A stretch of DNA of 64,000 bases from Salinicola endophyticus (GCF_040536835.1 NZ_CP159578.1:868001-932000); one strand, 5' to 3'. Shown: positions 44,023 through 54,131, counted from the first letter of the stretch. Made by a program: numbers and translations. Notes: generated by a model not told the origin, from the sequence alone.

Positions 44023-44856
44023 ATGGCCATTTATGCCATCGGCGACCTGCAGGGCTGCTACGCTGAGTTCGATGCACTGCTGGCGCGGCTCGACTTTTCG
44101 CCCTCCCGCGATCGGCTGTGGCTGGCCGGCGACCTGGTCAACCGCGGCCCCGGCTCGCTCGCCTGCCTGCGCCGGGTGATGGCGCTGGAAGGCGCGGTGG
44201 AGACAGTGCTAGGCAACCATGACCTGCATCTGCTGGCGGTGGCGCGCGGTCACGGCAAGCTCAAGCGCAACGATACCCTGGCCGAGATACTCGACGCGCC
44301 GGATCGGGATGCGCTGATGGCGTGGCTGCGGGTCCAGCCGCTGCTGGTCGCCGACCCGGCCCGCAACCGGGTGATGACCCACGCCGGGCTGCTGCCGCAG
44401 TGGTCGTTGGCCCAGGCGCGTGAGCTGGCGGCAGAAGCCGAGGCTGTGCTCGGCGGCGACGCGGTCGATGAGTTTCTCGCCGAGATGTACGGCAACCGCC
44501 CGGCGCGCTGGTCGCCGCAGCTGGCGGGTCTGGATCGCCTGCGCAGCATCGTCAACGTCTTTACCCGGATGCGTTTCATCGACGCCGAAGGTACCCTCGA
44601 CTTCAGCGCCAAGGAGGGGCTCGATACGGCACCGGCGGGCTTCGCCCCCTGGTTCACCTATCCGCGCCAGCATCCGCGCGAGGAAGCGCTAACCCTGCTG
44701 TTCGGCCACTGGGCCGCGCTGGAGGGAGAGACGCCCGGGGCCCGGGTGCGCGCCGAGGCGCTCGACACCGGCTGCGTCTGGGGCGGCTCGCTCACGGCGC
44801 TGGACCTCGACAGCGGCGAGCGTATCGCCGAACCGTCGCAGCAGCTGCGACGCTGA
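44023..44856 (+). CDS. apaH: Symmetrical bis(5'-nucleosyl)-tetraphosphatase
   Basis: The 277-residue metallophosphatase cleaves Ap4A to two ADP. It has IGDLQGCYAEF, GDLVNRGPGSL and GNHDLHLLA (metal-binding motifs) and HAGLLPQW. It follows apaG by 81 bp. The neighbour glpE is a single-domain rhodanese. Confidence 0.95.
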   Translation: MAIYAIGDLQGCYAEFDALLARLDFSPSRDRLWLAGDLVNRGPGSLACLRRVMALEGAVETVLGNHDLHLLAVARGHGKLKRNDTLAEILDAPDRDALMAWLRVQPLLVADPARNRVMTHAGLLPQWSLAQARELAAEAEAVLGGDAVDEFLAEMYGNRPARWSPQLAGLDRLRSIVNVFTRMRFIDAEGTLDFSAKEGLDTAPAGFAPWFTYPRQHPREEALTLLFGHWAALEGETPGARVRAEALDTGCVWGGSLTALDLDSGERIAEPSQQLRR

Positions 44857-44876
44857 CGCCATCTCAGAGGGGGCAC

Positions 44877-45203
44877 ATGCCACATCCATTCGAACATCTC
44901 GACGCCGCCACGCTCATCCAATGGCTGGGCGAAGGACGCAGCCTCACCCTGGTCGATATCCGCGATCCACTGAGCTTCGCCCAGGGGCACATTCCCGGCA
45001 GCCGTCATCTGGACAACTCCAGCGCCGCCGAGCTGGTCGAGCAGACACCTACTGCGCAACCGCTGGTGGTGGTCTGCTACCACGGTCACTCCAGCCAGCA
45101 GGCCGCCGCCTGGCTCGCCGGGCAGGGCTTCAGCGAGGTCTACAGTCTGGATGGCGGCTTCGTCGACTGGGCGCATCGTCACCCTGAACGGGTCAGCCGC
45201 TAG
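44877..45203 (+). CDS. glpE: Thiosulfate sulfurtransferase (rhodanese) GlpE
   Basis: The 108-residue single-domain rhodanese has the active-site loop [14 protein letters not shown] with the catalytic Cys, and [20 protein letters not shown]. It moves sulfane sulfur from thiosulfate to acceptors such as cyanide or thioredoxin. A GAGGGGG site precedes the ATG. It lies 20 bp after apaH. Confidence 0.93.
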   Translation: MPHPFEHLDAATLIQWLGEGRSLTLVDIRDPLSFAQGHIPGSRHLDNSSAAELVEQTPTAQPLVVVCYHGHSSQQAAAWLAGQGFSEVYSLDGGFVDWAHRHPERVSR

Positions 45204-45211
45204 GGGGCGCC

Positions 45212-46351
45212 ATGCACGCTGACAACGATCCCCATCTCGCCGGTCTCGAGGTCTATCTGGTCGGTGGCGCGGTGCGCGATGCGCGCCTGGGCTGGCCGGT
45301 CGGCGACCGCGACTGGGTGGTGGTCGGTGCCAGCGTCGAGCAGATGCGCCAGCGCGGCTTCCAGCCGGTGGGGCGCGACTTCCCGGTGTTCCTGCATCCG
45401 CAGACCCATGAGGAGTACGCGCTGGCGCGCACCGAGCGCAAGCGCGGCCACGGCTATACCGGTTTCGAGGTCCACGCCAGCCCCGAGGTGACGCTGGAGG
45501 CGGATCTGGCGCGGCGGGATTTCACCATCAACGCCATGGCCGAAGGCGCCGACGGCGAGCTGGTCGACCCCTACGGCGGATGCGCCGATCTCGACGCCAG
45601 AGTGCTGCGTCACGTGTCGCCGGCGTTCGTCGAGGACCCCTTGCGAGTGCTGCGCGCGGCGCGCTTTCTGGCCCGCTACCGCCATTTGGGGTTCACCATC
45701 GCCGGCGAGACCCTGGCGCTGATGCGTCAGCTCGTCGCCGGCGGCGAGATCGCGCATCTGGTCGCCGAGCGCGTCTGGACCGAGACCGAAAAGGCCCTGA
45801 CCGAGGTCGACCCCGCGGCCTATTTCGAGACCCTGCATGCGTGCGGTGCCCTGGTGGTACTGATGCCACCGCTGGCCGACGACACCCTGACGAATGCACT
45901 GGCGCGGCTGGGCAGCGTGCCCAGCGATCTCGACGAGCCGGCGGTGTGGCGCTGGGCGCGTCTCGGCGAGCATCTCGAAGCGGGCGCCCAGCGCGCGCTC
46001 AACGATGCCGTCAAGGCGCCCAACCGCTACCGCGACGCCATGCGCCAGGCGGCGCTCACCCGCGACCTGCGCAGCCGCTGTGCCCGGCTCAAGGTCGCAG
46101 GGTCCGGCGATATCATGGCCTGGCTCGACGGCATCGACGCCTGGCGTCGGCCGGAGCGCCTCGATCCGTTGCTGGCACTGATCGCCCACGAAGACCCGGC
46201 CCTGGCCAGGGACCTCGCCCTGGCCTGGCGGCTGGCCTCTCAGATCCTGCCCCAGACCCTGCTCGACGAGGGCCTGCGCGGGCCGCAGCTCGGCCAGGAG
46301 CTGGCCCGGCGGCGGGAGCAGACCATCCGTGAGGCGCTGGAGACGGCGTAG
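45212..46351 (+). CDS. cca: CCA-adding tRNA nucleotidyltransferase
   Basis: The 379-residue class II enzyme adds or repairs the CCA 3' end of tRNA. It has [49 protein letters not shown] and the EE-type [11 protein letters not shown] region. E. coli Cca has 412 residues with an HD phosphohydrolase domain; no HD motif is seen here and the tail is shorter, so only the nucleotidyltransferase function is expected. It follows glpE by 8 bp. Confidence 0.93.
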   Translation: MHADNDPHLAGLEVYLVGGAVRDARLGWPVGDRDWVVVGASVEQMRQRGFQPVGRDFPVFLHPQTHEEYALARTERKRGHGYTGFEVHASPEVTLEADLARRDFTINAMAEGADGELVDPYGGCADLDARVLRHVSPAFVEDPLRVLRAARFLARYRHLGFTIAGETLALMRQLVAGGEIAHLVAERVWTETEKALTEVDPAAYFETLHACGALVVLMPPLADDTLTNALARLGSVPSDLDEPAVWRWARLGEHLEAGAQRALNDAVKAPNRYRDAMRQAALTRDLRSRCARLKVAGSGDIMAWLDGIDAWRRPERLDPLLALIAHEDPALARDLALAWRLASQILPQTLLDEGLRGPQLGQELARRREQTIREALETA

Positions 46352-46407
46352 ACAGTGGCGGCAGGTAGGCATCCGCGCGCCAGCCGCCGCACCCCTCACA
46401 TTTCCTT

Positions 46408-46463
46408 CGCAGACCATGCCCCGCGAAGATCATTTCCCTCGAAGACCATGCCACTCGCAGACA
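46408..46463. repeat. 16-bp degenerate tandem repeat after cca
   Basis: CGCAGACCATGCCCCG, CGAAGATCATTTCCCT and CGAAGACCATGCCACT follow one another directly, with a partial fourth copy CGCAGACA, in exact 16-bp register. The array lies between the convergent cca and gntP genes, just before the terminator. Confidence 0.65.
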
Positions 46464-46465
46464 AA

Positions 46466-46497
46466 AACGCCCGCGGCGATCACTCGCCGCGGGCGTT
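46466..46497 (-). terminator. Terminator of the gluconate permease gene
   Basis: A 14-bp stem AACGCCCGCGGCGA / TCGCCGCGGGCGTT with a 4-nt loop is followed on the minus strand by a T-run. It ends gntP; on the plus strand it may also stop cca transcripts. Confidence 0.92.
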
Positions 46498-46545
46498 CGA
46501 CGTTTAACGCCGTATTGCCGAGCGCAGATAGTTTTCGTATAGAGC

Positions 46546-47892
46546 CTAGACGAACAGGCCCACGATCAGCGCCATCACCAGACCGGTCAGGCCGATGATG
46601 GTCTCCATCACCGTCCAGCTCTTCAGGGTCTGCGCTTCGGTGAGACCGAAGTAGCGGTTGACCAGCCAGAACCCGGAGTCGTTGACGTGGCTCAGTACGG
46701 TGGCCCCCGAGGCGATCGCAATCACGATCAGGCCGAGCACCGGACCCGACAGGCCCAGGGTAGAGATGACCGGGGCCATCAGGCCGGCGGCGGTGATCAT
46801 GGCCACGGTGGCGGAGCCCTGGATCACGCGCACCGCGGTGGAGATCAGGAATGCCAGCAGAATCGGCGGCAGCGCGCTCTCGGCCATGATGTCACCCATC
46901 ACGCCGCCCACACCGGAGTCGATCAGAACCTGCTTGAACACGCCGCCTGCGCCGGTGACCAGGATGATGATGCCGGCCGGTTCCAGCGCCTTGGTGGCGA
47001 CTTCCATCACCTGTTCGCGGGTCATGCCGCGGCGCGTGCCCAGGCAGGTGAAGGCGAGCAGGGTGGCCAGGGTCAGCGCCACGAAGGGGTGGCCGAGGAA
47101 GGTCAGCGCGGCCAGGACCGGGCTGTCCGCCGGCAGGATCACGCCGGAGACGGTGTTGAGCACGATCAGCGCCAGCGGCAGCAGGATGATCGACAGGATC
47201 AGCTTGAAGCTGGGCAGGTCGCGGGTATCGCCCGGCTCCTTGGGCAGCTCCATGTAGTCGGGGATCTGGGCGTCGATGCGCTTGGCGATCCAGCGCCCGA
47301 ACAGCGGCCCGGCGATGATCATGGCGGGCAGGCCGCAGATGGCGCCGAACAGGATCACATAGCCGAGGTCGGCGCCGATCAGCTTGGCCACCGCGATCGG
47401 GCCGGGTGTCGGCGGAATGAACGAGTGGGTCACCGCCAGCCCGGCGAGCAGCGGAATGCCGTAGTAGAGCAGCGAACGCCCGGTGCGCCGGGTGAGGGCA
47501 TAGATCAGCGGCACCAGGATGATGAAGGCGACGTCGAGGAAGACCGGAATCGCGACCAGGAAACCAGTGACCCCCATCGCCCACTGCGAGCGGTTCTCGC
47601 CGAACTTGTCGAGCAGCGTGCTGGCCAGGCGATCGACCCCGCCGGAGACCTCCAGCATCTTGCCGAACATCGCGCCCAGACCGACCACGGTGGCAACGAA
47701 GCCGAGGGTACCGCCCATGCCTTTCTCGATGGTGTCGAGCAGCTCCTCGACGCCCATGCCGGTCGCCAGACCCACGACACCGCTGACCACCAGCAGCGCG
47801 ACGAAAGCGTGCAGGCGCAGACGCATGACCAGGTAAAGAAGGACGATGATGCTCCCCAGCGCGGCGAGGATCAGAGAGGTGGGACTGTCCAT
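46546..47892 (-). CDS. gntP: Gluconate:H+ symporter, GntP family
   Basis: The 448-residue integral membrane protein has about 12-14 spans and the GntP family features GVEELLDTIEKGMGGTLGFVATVVGLGAMFGKMLE (key KGMGGTLG and GAMFGKMLE), HSFIPPTPGP and GATVLSHVNDSGFWLV. It imports gluconate with protons. It is divergent from gntK across a region with a GntR box at 48053-48068. The ribosome-binding site is weak. A GntT-type high-affinity role is likely, but specificity is inferred. Confidence 0.92.
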   Translation of the reverse strand: MDSPTSLILAALGSIIVLLYLVMRLRLHAFVALLVVSGVVGLATGMGVEELLDTIEKGMGGTLGFVATVVGLGAMFGKMLEVSGGVDRLASTLLDKFGENRSQWAMGVTGFLVAIPVFLDVAFIILVPLIYALTRRTGRSLLYYGIPLLAGLAVTHSFIPPTPGPIAVAKLIGADLGYVILFGAICGLPAMIIAGPLFGRWIAKRIDAQIPDYMELPKEPGDTRDLPSFKLILSIILLPLALIVLNTVSGVILPADSPVLAALTFLGHPFVALTLATLLAFTCLGTRRGMTREQVMEVATKALEPAGIIILVTGAGGVFKQVLIDSGVGGVMGDIMAESALPPILLAFLISTAVRVIQGSATVAMITAAGLMAPVISTLGLSGPVLGLIVIAIASGATVLSHVNDSGFWLVNRYFGLTEAQTLKSWTVMETIIGLTGLVMALIVGLFV

Positions 47893-48252
47893 GAGGATGA
47901 AAACCCTTTGTTAACGAAGCACTGACTAACCGCTGAAGCGGCGCCGGATATAGCCGCTGGCGTGGTGCATCCAGCACCTGCCGGGCGAGATCCCGCGTGA
48001 CGCTATGCGCCTTTGGTGGCGTTGTGCTCCGGTGTGGAGTTGGCGAGAATGAATGTTACCGGTAACAAGTTGGCGGCAACAATGCGCCTAAAGGCGTAGA
48101 GACAAGCTGCTAGGTGAGGGGTACGCCTAACAGCACCTTTCTCAGCCGCTAGACGACGTGGTCTTATCCGGCGGCGCGCGCCGCCAGTAGAACGATTCAT
48201 CAGCAGGCCGGTCCATCAGCAGACCGATTCATCAGCGAAAAGAGTCCGAGGC
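47893..48252. other. gntP-gntK divergent regulatory region
   Basis: The 360-bp gap holds the GntR-type palindrome at 48053-48068 and no gene. A TTGGCG and a TTGCCG lie either side of the operator as weak -35 elements for the two directions. Near 48191-48240 a short direct repeat (CAGCAGNCCGNTTCATCAG) gives nothing else recognised. Confidence 0.6.
48053..48068. promoter_or_regulatory. GntR operator (divergent gntP/gntK)
   Basis: ATGTTACCGGTAACAA contains the perfect palindrome TGTTACCGGTAACA, equal to the E. coli GntR binding consensus ATGTTACCGGTAACA in all core positions. It lies between the divergent permease and kinase genes and should repress both without gluconate. Confidence 0.85.
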
Positions 48253-48798
48253 ATGAAAACCAATCAGGGACATCGCATCGTCGTCATGGGCGTGTCGAGT
48301 TGCGGCAAGACCGAAATCGGGCAGCGCCTGGCGGCGCATCTGGGTGGGCGTTTTCTCGACGGCGACGACTACCACTCCGAGGCGAGCGTGGCCAAGATGT
48401 CGCGCGGTGAGCCGCTCACCGACGACGACCGCGCCGGCTGGCTCGCCCGGCTGAGCGAGATCCTGGGCGCGGCGCGGACAGCGGACGAGACCCTGGTGGT
48501 GGGCTGCTCGGCGCTCAAGCGCCGCTATCGCGACATTCTGCGCCAGGGCGACCCGGCGCTCACCTTCGTCTATTTGCGCGGCAGCCGCGAGCTGCTGCTC
48601 GAGCGCATCCAGTCGCGCAAGGATCACTTCTTCAAGGGCGAGGCGATGCTCGACAGCCAGCTCGCCACGCTGGAGGCGCCGGGCGACGACGAGGCGGTGA
48701 CGGTGGATATCGATGCCGGCATCGAGACCGTGGTCGCGCGTGCCGCCGAGGCGCTGGCCGAGCGCTATGCCACTCGGGCCGATGGCGCCGCCTCCTGA
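48253..48798 (+). CDS. gntK: Gluconokinase
   Basis: The 181-residue kinase phosphorylates gluconate to 6-phosphogluconate for the Entner-Doudoroff or pentose phosphate route. It has the P-loop GVSSCGKTEIG, DGDDYHSEASVAKMSRGEPLTDDDRAGWL (key DGDDYHS and MSRGEPLTDDDR) and VGCSALKRRYRD. It is divergent from gntP. GAGG precedes the ATG. Confidence 0.95.
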   Translation: MKTNQGHRIVVMGVSSCGKTEIGQRLAAHLGGRFLDGDDYHSEASVAKMSRGEPLTDDDRAGWLARLSEILGAARTADETLVVGCSALKRRYRDILRQGDPALTFVYLRGSRELLLERIQSRKDHFFKGEAMLDSQLATLEAPGDDEAVTVDIDAGIETVVARAAEALAERYATRADGAAS

Positions 48799-48819
48799 TC
48801 GGTTCGGGAACCTGGCCGC

Positions 48820-49830
48820 CTAACCGATACTGCCGCCGCATCGCACTTCGAACCCCAGATCTTCACTGTGCGGCCGGCAGGGCTGGCCGCCGAGGCGCGC
48901 CAGCAGGCGTTCGGCGATCACCTCGCCGATCCGTCGACGCGGGGTCACCACCGTGGCCAGGGGCGGGGTCGTCGCCTCCACGATATCGAGCCCGTTGAAG
49001 CCGGCCAGGGCGAGTGCCTCGGGTACCGCCAGGCGGCGGCGCTGACATTCGAACAGTGCGCCGGCGGCGAGGTCGTCGTTGCAGCAGAATACCGCCTCCA
49101 GCGCCGGCCAGCGCTGCAGCATCGATCCCAGCATCTCACCGCCGAGTCGATAGCTCGACGGCTGCGGCGTGGTCAGGCAATACTCGGTGGACAGATCGGC
49201 AGCGCGCAGCGCGGCTTCCCAGCCGGCCATGCGCAGCTGGGCGCGGTGATCCATACGTGCGCCGAGAAAACCGATCCGACGGTAACCGCGGGCGACGAAC
49301 GTCTCCGTCAGTGCCCTTCCGGCGGCGGTCTGATCGAGCCCCACGTTGATATCCAGTGGCGTCGGGGTCAGCTCCAGCGTCTCCACCACCGGCACCCCGG
49401 CCCGTCGCAGCAGCCGCTCGGCGTGTTCGGTATGGCGGGTTCCCGAGAGCACCAGGCCATCCACCCCATAACCCAGGTAGGTGTCGATCAGGCGCTCCTC
49501 CTCGAGGATCGAGTAGCCGGTATGCCCGATCAGCAACTGATAGCCGGCAGCGCGCAGGCCCTCCTCGATGCCCCGCTGGATATCCGAGAACACCGCGTTG
49601 GAGAGCGACGGGATCAGCAGTGCCACACTGTGGCTGCGGCCGCTGGCCAGCGCGCCGGCAGCGTGGTTGGGGATATAGCCGAGCTCGGCGCTCGCCGCTT
49701 CGATGCGCTGGCGCAGCGGCAGCGAGACCCGCTGCGGCTCGCGCAGGGCACGCGAGACGGTGATCTTGGTGACTCCGACCCGGTCGGCGATATCCTGAAG
49801 CGTGACGCGTCCCGAAGCTCGGCGCGGCAT
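48820..49830 (-). CDS. gntR: LacI-family gluconate repressor GntR
   Basis: The 336-residue protein has the LacI helix-turn-helix VTLQDIADRVGVTKITVSRALREP, hinge NHAAGALASGRSHSV and a periplasmic-binding-like effector domain. Gene context (gntP, gntK) and the match of the operators to the E. coli GntR consensus identify it as the gluconate repressor. The gene is convergent with gntK, 21 bp apart. A near-match operator lies 83 bp upstream, so autoregulation is likely. Confidence 0.9.
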   Translation of the reverse strand: MPRRASGRVTLQDIADRVGVTKITVSRALREPQRVSLPLRQRIEAASAELGYIPNHAAGALASGRSHSVALLIPSLSNAVFSDIQRGIEEGLRAAGYQLLIGHTGYSILEEERLIDTYLGYGVDGLVLSGTRHTEHAERLLRRAGVPVVETLELTPTPLDINVGLDQTAAGRALTETFVARGYRRIGFLGARMDHRAQLRMAGWEAALRAADLSTEYCLTTPQPSSYRLGGEMLGSMLQRWPALEAVFCCNDDLAAGALFECQRRRLAVPEALALAGFNGLDIVEATTPPLATVVTPRRRIGEVIAERLLARLGGQPCRPHSEDLGFEVRCGGSIG

Positions 49831-49912
49831 GACGATCTCCCCAGCACGGCGGCGGCGCCCGACGCGGGTGAGCGATGAGCAGCATCGCGCCCCAGGCGGG
49901 TCAGGTGATGAT

Positions 49913-49926
49913 GGTTAGCGGTAACT
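49913..49926. promoter_or_regulatory. GntR box upstream of gntR
   Basis: GGTTAGCGGTAACT has GTTAGCGGTAAC, one change from the GTTACCGGTAAC core seen at 48054-48067. It lies 83 bp before gntR and points to autoregulation. Confidence 0.65.
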
Positions 49927-50003
49927 TCGTGGGAGACTAGCATGGCGCCATGGCCTTGGCTGTGCGGCCATGGTTGTAGCCGATCGGCTCCGTGAGGCCC
50001 GCC

Positions 50004-51041
50004 TCAGGGTGCGCTATCGCCGATCAGCAGCTCGGTCTCCAGGGTGCGTGAGCGGCGCGGTTCGAGGTCGAGCAGCATGGCTGCCGCCAGCCGGCCCTTG
50101 GCCGCGCTGTCCTGGCGGACCGTGGTCAGGCGGGGTCGCCGCTGCTGACCTTCGGCGATGCCGTCGAAGCCGGTGATGCGCAGATCTTCCGGCACCCGCA
50201 GCCCGCGCCGCTCGGCCAGGTCGATGGCGGTCAGGGCGATACGGTCGGAGAGACAGATCAGCAGGTCCGGGCGTGACGCCGCGGGCTGGTCGAGCAGCGC
50301 CGCGACCACCGGTACGCAGCCGTCGTAGGTGTTCTGGTCGATGTTCCACAGCGCTACGCTGTCGGGGTCGATGGCGGCCTCCGTCAGTGCCCTGAAGATC
50401 CCGTCCAGGCGCCGCCGGGTGATGGTGAGATCGGCCGACAGCAGCGCCTCGGGACCGATCTGGCCCTCGTGCGACTGGGTCAGGCGTAGCCCGACGATGG
50501 CGACCCGCCTGGTAGGCTGGCGCAGGGCGTGACGGGTCAGGGCGAGGCTGGCCGGATAGTTGTCGATGTTGACCGCCGGAATACCCGGCAGATCGATGTC
50601 GATGGCCACGGCGGGGCGCCCCGCGATCAGGTCGAGGATGCGCGAGGAGGCGCCGTGCAGGCCGTAGACGATGACGCCGTCGGCCATGTCGACGCCGCCG
50701 GTGGTCTGCTCCAGGCGCCCGGGCAGCAGCATCAGCGAGTGGCCGTGCTGATCCAGCTGCGCGGCGACGCCCGCGATCAGCTCGCTGGCGACGCTGTCGC
50801 TCAGGCTGTAGAAGAGGTTCTCCGCCAGCAGCATGGCGACGATGCCGGAACGGCCGGTGCGCAGCATGCGACCACGGGAGTCGGGGCCGTGATAGCCGAG
50901 CGCGGCGGCGGCGGCGAGGATCTCCTCACGCCGGGCTTGTGAGAGCTGATCGGGGCGGTTAAAGGCGTTGGAGACGGTGGCGGCGGAAACGCCGAGACGC
51001 GCGGCCACCGTCTTCAGCGTCATGCGCTTGGTCGGACTCAC
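50004..51041 (-). CDS. LacI-family regulator of the alpha-glucoside operon
   Basis: The protein, about 345 residues from a GTG at 51041, has the helix-turn-helix MTLKTVAARLGVSAATVSNAFNRP, the hinge region and a LacI effector domain. The start is uncertain: GTG 51041, ATG 51023 (which begins at the helix) and GTG 51077 are all possible and none has a clear ribosome-binding site. It is the distal gene of the operon for alpha-glucoside transport and hydrolysis, and the two operators at 58593-58606 and 58775-58788 are its likely targets. Confidence 0.82.
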   Translation of the reverse strand: MSPTKRMTLKTVAARLGVSAATVSNAFNRPDQLSQARREEILAAAAALGYHGPDSRGRMLRTGRSGIVAMLLAENLFYSLSDSVASELIAGVAAQLDQHGHSLMLLPGRLEQTTGGVDMADGVIVYGLHGASSRILDLIAGRPAVAIDIDLPGIPAVNIDNYPASLALTRHALRQPTRRVAIVGLRLTQSHEGQIGPEALLSADLTITRRRLDGIFRALTEAAIDPDSVALWNIDQNTYDGCVPVVAALLDQPAASRPDLLICLSDRIALTAIDLAERRGLRVPEDLRITGFDGIAEGQQRRPRLTTVRQDSAAKGRLAAAMLLDLEPRRSRTLETELLIGDSAP

Positions 51042-51173
51042 GCGCGCAGGCCGTAGGTGGGGCGCCGCGTCGCGCACTGCTGGCGCCGTACAGAGAGGGC
51101 CGTGGCCGGGGACATGCTCGAGTCTCCTCGTCGAGGGCGGATGACGGCCGCGGCGCCGGCCGTCACTCCATCT

Positions 51174-52787
51174 TCAGGTCGCGCGCAGCCAGACCGCGGC
51201 ATTGCCGGCCAGCGTCGCGTCGCTGACCGCATCGGGCTGGCTCTGGGCGAGCACCGATGCCGCCGGCAGCGCGACCGGGGCGTCGCCCAGGTTGAGCACC
51301 ACGTGCACGTCGCCGTTGGTCAGTACCAGCACGTCTTCACGCGGGCTCGGTGCCCACGCCAGTTCGCCCTGCCCAAGGTTATGGTCGCGGCGCAGCTTGA
51401 GCAACCGCTGATAGAGCGTGAGCGTCGAATCCGGCTGATCGCGCTGACGATCGACAGCGTAGTCGGCGTAGTTGTCCGGCTGCGGCAGCCAGCGTTCGCC
51501 GCTGTCGTTGAAGCCGAAGGCGGGGGCCTCGGCACGCCACGGCAAGGGTACGCGGCAGCCGTCGCGGCCGCCATCCTCGCCGCCGGCGCGGTGGAAGCCC
51601 GGGTCCTGGCGGTAGTGGTCGGGCATGCGGGTATGGTCCGGCAGGCCCAGCTCCTCGCCCTGGTAGAGATAGGCGGAGCCGGGCAGTGCCAGGGTCAGCA
51701 TGATGATCGCCCGCGCCCGGCGCAGGCCCAGCGCCTCGTCGGGCTGTTCGTCGCCGATACCGATCTTCTGCGGGCGTGCGCCTGGGTTCGACAACCCCAG
51801 ACGCGAGGCGTGGCGTACGCCGTCGTGATTGGACATCACCCAGGTGGTGGTGGCGCCGACCTCACCGGTAATGGTCAGTGAGCGGTCGATGATGGTGCGC
51901 AGTTCCGCGGCGTCCCAGTGGGCGGTGAGATAGTCGAAGTTGAACGCCTGCTGCATCTCGTCGGGGCGAATGTAGCGCGCCACCCGTTCCGGCTTGAGCC
52001 AGGCTTCGGCGACCATCATGCGGTCGTCGCCGTACTCGGCCAGGATGCGATGCCAGCGGCGGTAGATATCGTGGACGCCGTCCTGATCCCACATCGGGCC
52101 GCGGTTGCCGCCCTCGACCATCACCTGCTCGCCGTCCCAGTCGGGCAGGCCCGGCTGCTTGATCATGCCGTGGGCGACGTCGACGCGGAAACCGTCGACC
52201 CCACGGGCGAGCCAGAAGCGCAGCACGCGCTCGAACTCGTCACCCACTTCGGGGTTGGCCCAGTCGAAGTCGGGCTGGGCGCTGTCGAACATGTGCAGGT
52301 ACCACTGGCCGTCGTCGACCCGGGTCCAGGCGGCGCCGCCGAAGATGCTCTGCCAGTTGTTGGGCGGCAGTTCGCCCTGCTCGCCGCGCCCGTCGCGGAA
52401 GAGATAGCGCGCGCGTGCCGCGCTGCCCGGCGGGCTGGCCAGCGCCTCCTGGAACCACACGTGCTCGCTGGAGCTGTGATTGGGCACCAGATCGACGATC
52501 ACCCGCATGCCGCGCTCGTGGGCCCCGGCCAGCAGGCGGTCGAAGTCTTCGAGCGTGCCGAACAGCGGATCGACATCACAGTAGTCGGAGACATCGTAGC
52601 CGGCATCGGCCTGGGGCGAGCGGTAGAACGGCGACAGCCACAGTGCATCGATGCCCAGCGCGGCGAGATAGTCGAGTCGTTCGGTGACGCCGGCGAGATC
52701 GCCCATGCCATCGCCATTGGCGTCCATGAAGCTGCGCGGATAGATCTGATAGATGACGGCGTCGCGCCACCACTGTTGCTGGGTCAT
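51174..52787 (-). CDS. GH13 alpha-glucosidase
   Basis: The 537-residue cytoplasmic enzyme has the GH13 motifs WWRDAVIYQIYPRSF, DLVPNHSS, DGFRVDVAHG (nucleophile Asp), VAEAWL (acid/base Glu) and SNHDGVRH (third Asp), and lacks a signal peptide. It resembles alpha-glucosidases that act on maltose, maltodextrins or sucrose-like sugars brought in by an ABC importer. GAGGAA precedes the ATG. It follows the second binding-protein gene by 52 bp in the operon. Confidence 0.9.
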   Translation of the reverse strand: MTQQQWWRDAVIYQIYPRSFMDANGDGMGDLAGVTERLDYLAALGIDALWLSPFYRSPQADAGYDVSDYCDVDPLFGTLEDFDRLLAGAHERGMRVIVDLVPNHSSSEHVWFQEALASPPGSAARARYLFRDGRGEQGELPPNNWQSIFGGAAWTRVDDGQWYLHMFDSAQPDFDWANPEVGDEFERVLRFWLARGVDGFRVDVAHGMIKQPGLPDWDGEQVMVEGGNRGPMWDQDGVHDIYRRWHRILAEYGDDRMMVAEAWLKPERVARYIRPDEMQQAFNFDYLTAHWDAAELRTIIDRSLTITGEVGATTTWVMSNHDGVRHASRLGLSNPGARPQKIGIGDEQPDEALGLRRARAIIMLTLALPGSAYLYQGEELGLPDHTRMPDHYRQDPGFHRAGGEDGGRDGCRVPLPWRAEAPAFGFNDSGERWLPQPDNYADYAVDRQRDQPDSTLTLYQRLLKLRRDHNLGQGELAWAPSPREDVLVLTNGDVHVVLNLGDAPVALPAASVLAQSQPDAVSDATLAGNAAVWLRAT

Positions 52788-52839
52788 GCAGAATTCCTCG
52801 TCACAAGGTGAATCATGGCGTCGGGGGACGGCGTGGCGA

Positions 52840-54131
52840 TCACCACTGCCGCCGCTTGAGTCGGGTCAAGGTCTGGTCGAGATCGGCGAGCGCCGCCGCC
52901 GGCTGGGTGCGCCCGGAGAGCACCGCGTGCACGCCGTTGAAGATAGCGTTGGAGACCCGGGCATAAGCCTCGCCGGTCACCGCCGAGGGGCGCGCCACGG
53001 CGTTCATCAGCACCGGGCGCAGCACGCTCATGGTGGGGTTGGCCGCCACCACCTCGGCGTCGTCGTAGAGCGCGATCCGGGTCGGGTTCATGCCATTGTT
53101 CAGGGCGTGGCGACGCTGCACCTCGGCACTGGTCATATAGCGCGCCAGCGAGATCGCCGCCTCCGGTGTGTCGGTGTAGCGCGAGACGGCGAAGTTCCAG
53201 CCACCCAGGGTGCTCACCGAGTCGGCATCGGGGCCGTGGGGCAGCGGCGCGACGCCGATCTTGCCGCGTACCCGGCTGCCCTCACGCTGGGCCAGCGACC
53301 AGACGTAGGGCCAGTTGCGCATGAACACCGCATTGCCGCTCTGGAAGACGCCGCGCGCCTCCTCCTCGGTGTAGTTGAGCACCCCGCGCGGGGCGATGGT
53401 GCCGATCCAGCTCGCTGCCTCGGTCAGCGCCGCCGTGGCCTGGGGGGTGTCCAGCGTGACCGTGCCGTCGGGTTCGACGATGCGCCCGCCGTCGTAGCCG
53501 GCGATCCACTCCAGCGCGTTGCAGGTCAGGCCCTCGTAGGCGCGGCCCTGGAACACGAAGCCCCACATCTCGTCGGCGCCGGCGGCGCGCTCGGCCTGCT
53601 GGATGCTGGCCGCGGTGTCGGTCATCTCCTGCCAGGTCTGTGGCACCGGGCGCTGGTACTTGTCGAGCAGATCCTGGCGGTAGTAGAGCAGGCCGGCATC
53701 GGTGTACCAGGGCAGTGCCACCAGACGGCCATCGACGGTATTGGCCTCGATCAGCGCCGGGAAGAAGGCCTCGCGCTCGGCCGGCGACACGGCCTCGCCG
53801 AGGTCGAGCAGATGCGGTGCCAGCAGCCCCGGCCAGGCGATATCGACCATCATCACGTCGACATCCTGGGAGTGGCTGTTGAGCAGCTGCTGAAATAGCG
53901 CCAGCTTCTCGGTGGTGGCGTTGGGGGTGGTCACCACCTTGACGCTGTTGCCGCTCTGCGCCGCCCAGGCGCGCGCCGCGGTAGGGCAGTAGTCGCCGTC
54001 GCCGCCACCGCCGCAGGCGATGGCGACCTCGGCGGCCTGGGCCGTCGAGGTGACTCCCAGCAGGGCCAACAGACCCAGAGCGACACGCCAGCCGCGCGGC
54101 CTGTGCACTGAACGGTGGAGAGGCGTGAGGC

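Noticed and set aside
51143..51164. GACGGCC/GGCCGTC hairpin between the alpha-glucosidase and LacI genes
   Set aside because: No T-run follows, and the two genes are likely in one operon; it may be a processing or stability element but not a supported terminator.
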